The notes under the pieces are model-generated. The model saw only the letters and a list, made by a program, of their open reading frames with translations, had not been told where the DNA came from and searched no databases. A program made the translations under genes and the position numbers. Positions 5,243 through 5,741 of a DNA stretch of 5,741 bases are shown piece by piece. The stretch's first letter is position 1; each line of letters begins with the position of its first letter. Origin of the DNA: CAYMBP01 sp964388745 (GTDB lineage: Bacteria; Babelota; Babeliae; Babelales; RVW-14); assembly GCA_964388745.1 (NCBI GenBank), contig CAYMBP010000037.1, positions 1 through 5,741 of the forward strand, read 5' to 3'.

Positions 5243-5741
5243 TTACTCCAACCACCGAGCAACAACCCCACGAGCATCAGACTTATCTATGCCATCACAC
5301 TGCTCAACAATCTTCCCATCCTCCAGGTAATAGGCACGATCAAAAACCTTTTTTGCAAAGAGCATATCCTGCGTTGACAAGACAATGACCAAGCCTTTTT
5401 TTGCAAGCCCTCGTAAAAGGGTAACAAGGATATCGGTATTTTCAGGATCAAGCGATGCTGTTGGTTCATCAAGCAATAATACTTTTGGATGCAGACACAA
5501 AGCGCGTGCTATGGCAACACGCTGTTTTTGTCCTCCTGATAACTGCTCAGGATACTTGTTCACAAACGAGTCCATGCCAAACTGCGCTAAAGTCTCTTGG
5601 GCAGTCTGTTCAGCAACATCTTGGGCAATACCACGAATAAGAAGCGGATCAGTACAATTTTTTAGAACAGTCAAGTGAGGAAAAAGATTAAAATCTTGAA
5701 ACACATATCCAATGTTTTCTGCCCGCTGTTGAGGCGAGAGA
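5243..5741 (-). CDS. ABC transporter ATP-binding protein, polar amino-acid type (N-terminus outside window)
   Basis: The minus-strand frame is open from the window edge to the TAA at 5243-5245. The GTG at 5704 is an internal Val, because LSPQQRAENIGY precedes it in frame. The visible 165 residues contain the Q-loop (VFQDFNLFPHLTV), the ABC signature LSGGQKQRVAIARAL, Walker B with catalytic Glu (VLLLDEPTASLD) and the D-loop. Walker A lies outside the window. The pattern, with FAKKVFDRAYYLEDGKIVE after the switch region, is that of GlnQ/HisP/ArtP-like ATPases. These energise uptake of polar amino acids at the inner membrane together with a permease and a binding protein. The usual H-loop His is Gln here (LSTQDM). 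It is convergent with unit C and not part of the toxin island. The substrate cannot be told. Confidence 0.9.
   Translation of the reverse strand, partial: LSPQQRAENIGYVFQDFNLFPHLTVLKNCTDPLLIRGIAQDVAEQTAQETLAQFGMDSFVNKYPEQLSGGQKQRVAIARALCLHPKVLLLDEPTASLDPENTDILVTLLRGLAKKGLVIVLSTQDMLFAKKVFDRAYYLEDGKIVEQCDGIDKSDARGVVARWLE

Noticed and set aside
5385..5678. Plus-strand open frame opposite the ABC ATPase
   Set aside because: It is antisense to clear ABC motifs (signature and Walker B) and has no independent support.
1..5741. CRISPR array, tRNA or rRNA genes
   Set aside because: No short regularly spaced repeats and no tRNA-like or rRNA-like stretches were seen on either strand.

Overview
The window is AT-rich (roughly one third G+C by eye), uses the standard bacterial code, and has densely packed genes in short plus-strand operons. 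It looks like an accessory polymorphic-toxin island ending against an ordinary transporter gene. The short signal peptide followed at once by a Hint-type domain, then a Gly-Cys-rich linker, recalls toxins of host-associated Gram-negative lineages such as Candidatus Dependentiae (Babeliae). That placement is from memory and weak; nothing here fixes the taxon.

Layout. Positions 1-1009 hold unit A: the 3' part of a small gene ('imm1'), an overlapping second gene ('imm2') and an 81-codon gene. Positions 1051-2364 encode a secreted toxin-like protein of 437 residues: signal peptide, Hint-like domain, hydrophobic segment, low-complexity linker and a small C-terminal tip. Positions 2380-4055 hold unit B: imm1, imm2 and two further small genes ('imm3', 'imm4'). 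Positions 4094-5221 hold unit C: imm1, imm2 and a frameshifted copy of the 81-codon gene. The minus strand from 5741 (running off the window) to 5243 is an ABC-transporter ATPase of the polar amino-acid type, convergent with unit C. The labels imm1-imm4 are mine, not established names.

How the parts fit. The toxin is followed after 15 nt by a tightly coupled set of small acidic or neutral proteins. This is the usual order of toxin, cognate immunity gene and extra orphan immunity genes. By eye, imm1, imm2, imm3 and imm4 share a C-terminal pattern (an S-S/P-Y/L turn, then a hydrophobic strand with H/F and a h-I/L-D/E-h-h motif), so they look like divergent paralogs of one unnamed family. No function has been shown; immunity is inferred from context.

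Evolution. The three units are mosaics. A stretch of 666 bp is identical in all three, and 973 bp is shared by A and C apart from one inserted T. The flanks are only moderately similar or unrelated. The last eight codons of the toxin, plus the spacer after it, recur in decayed form just upstream of unit C. The locus therefore looks like a cassette array that has grown and been homogenised by recombination around toxin 3' ends. Every gene-free gap is short (under 100 bp).
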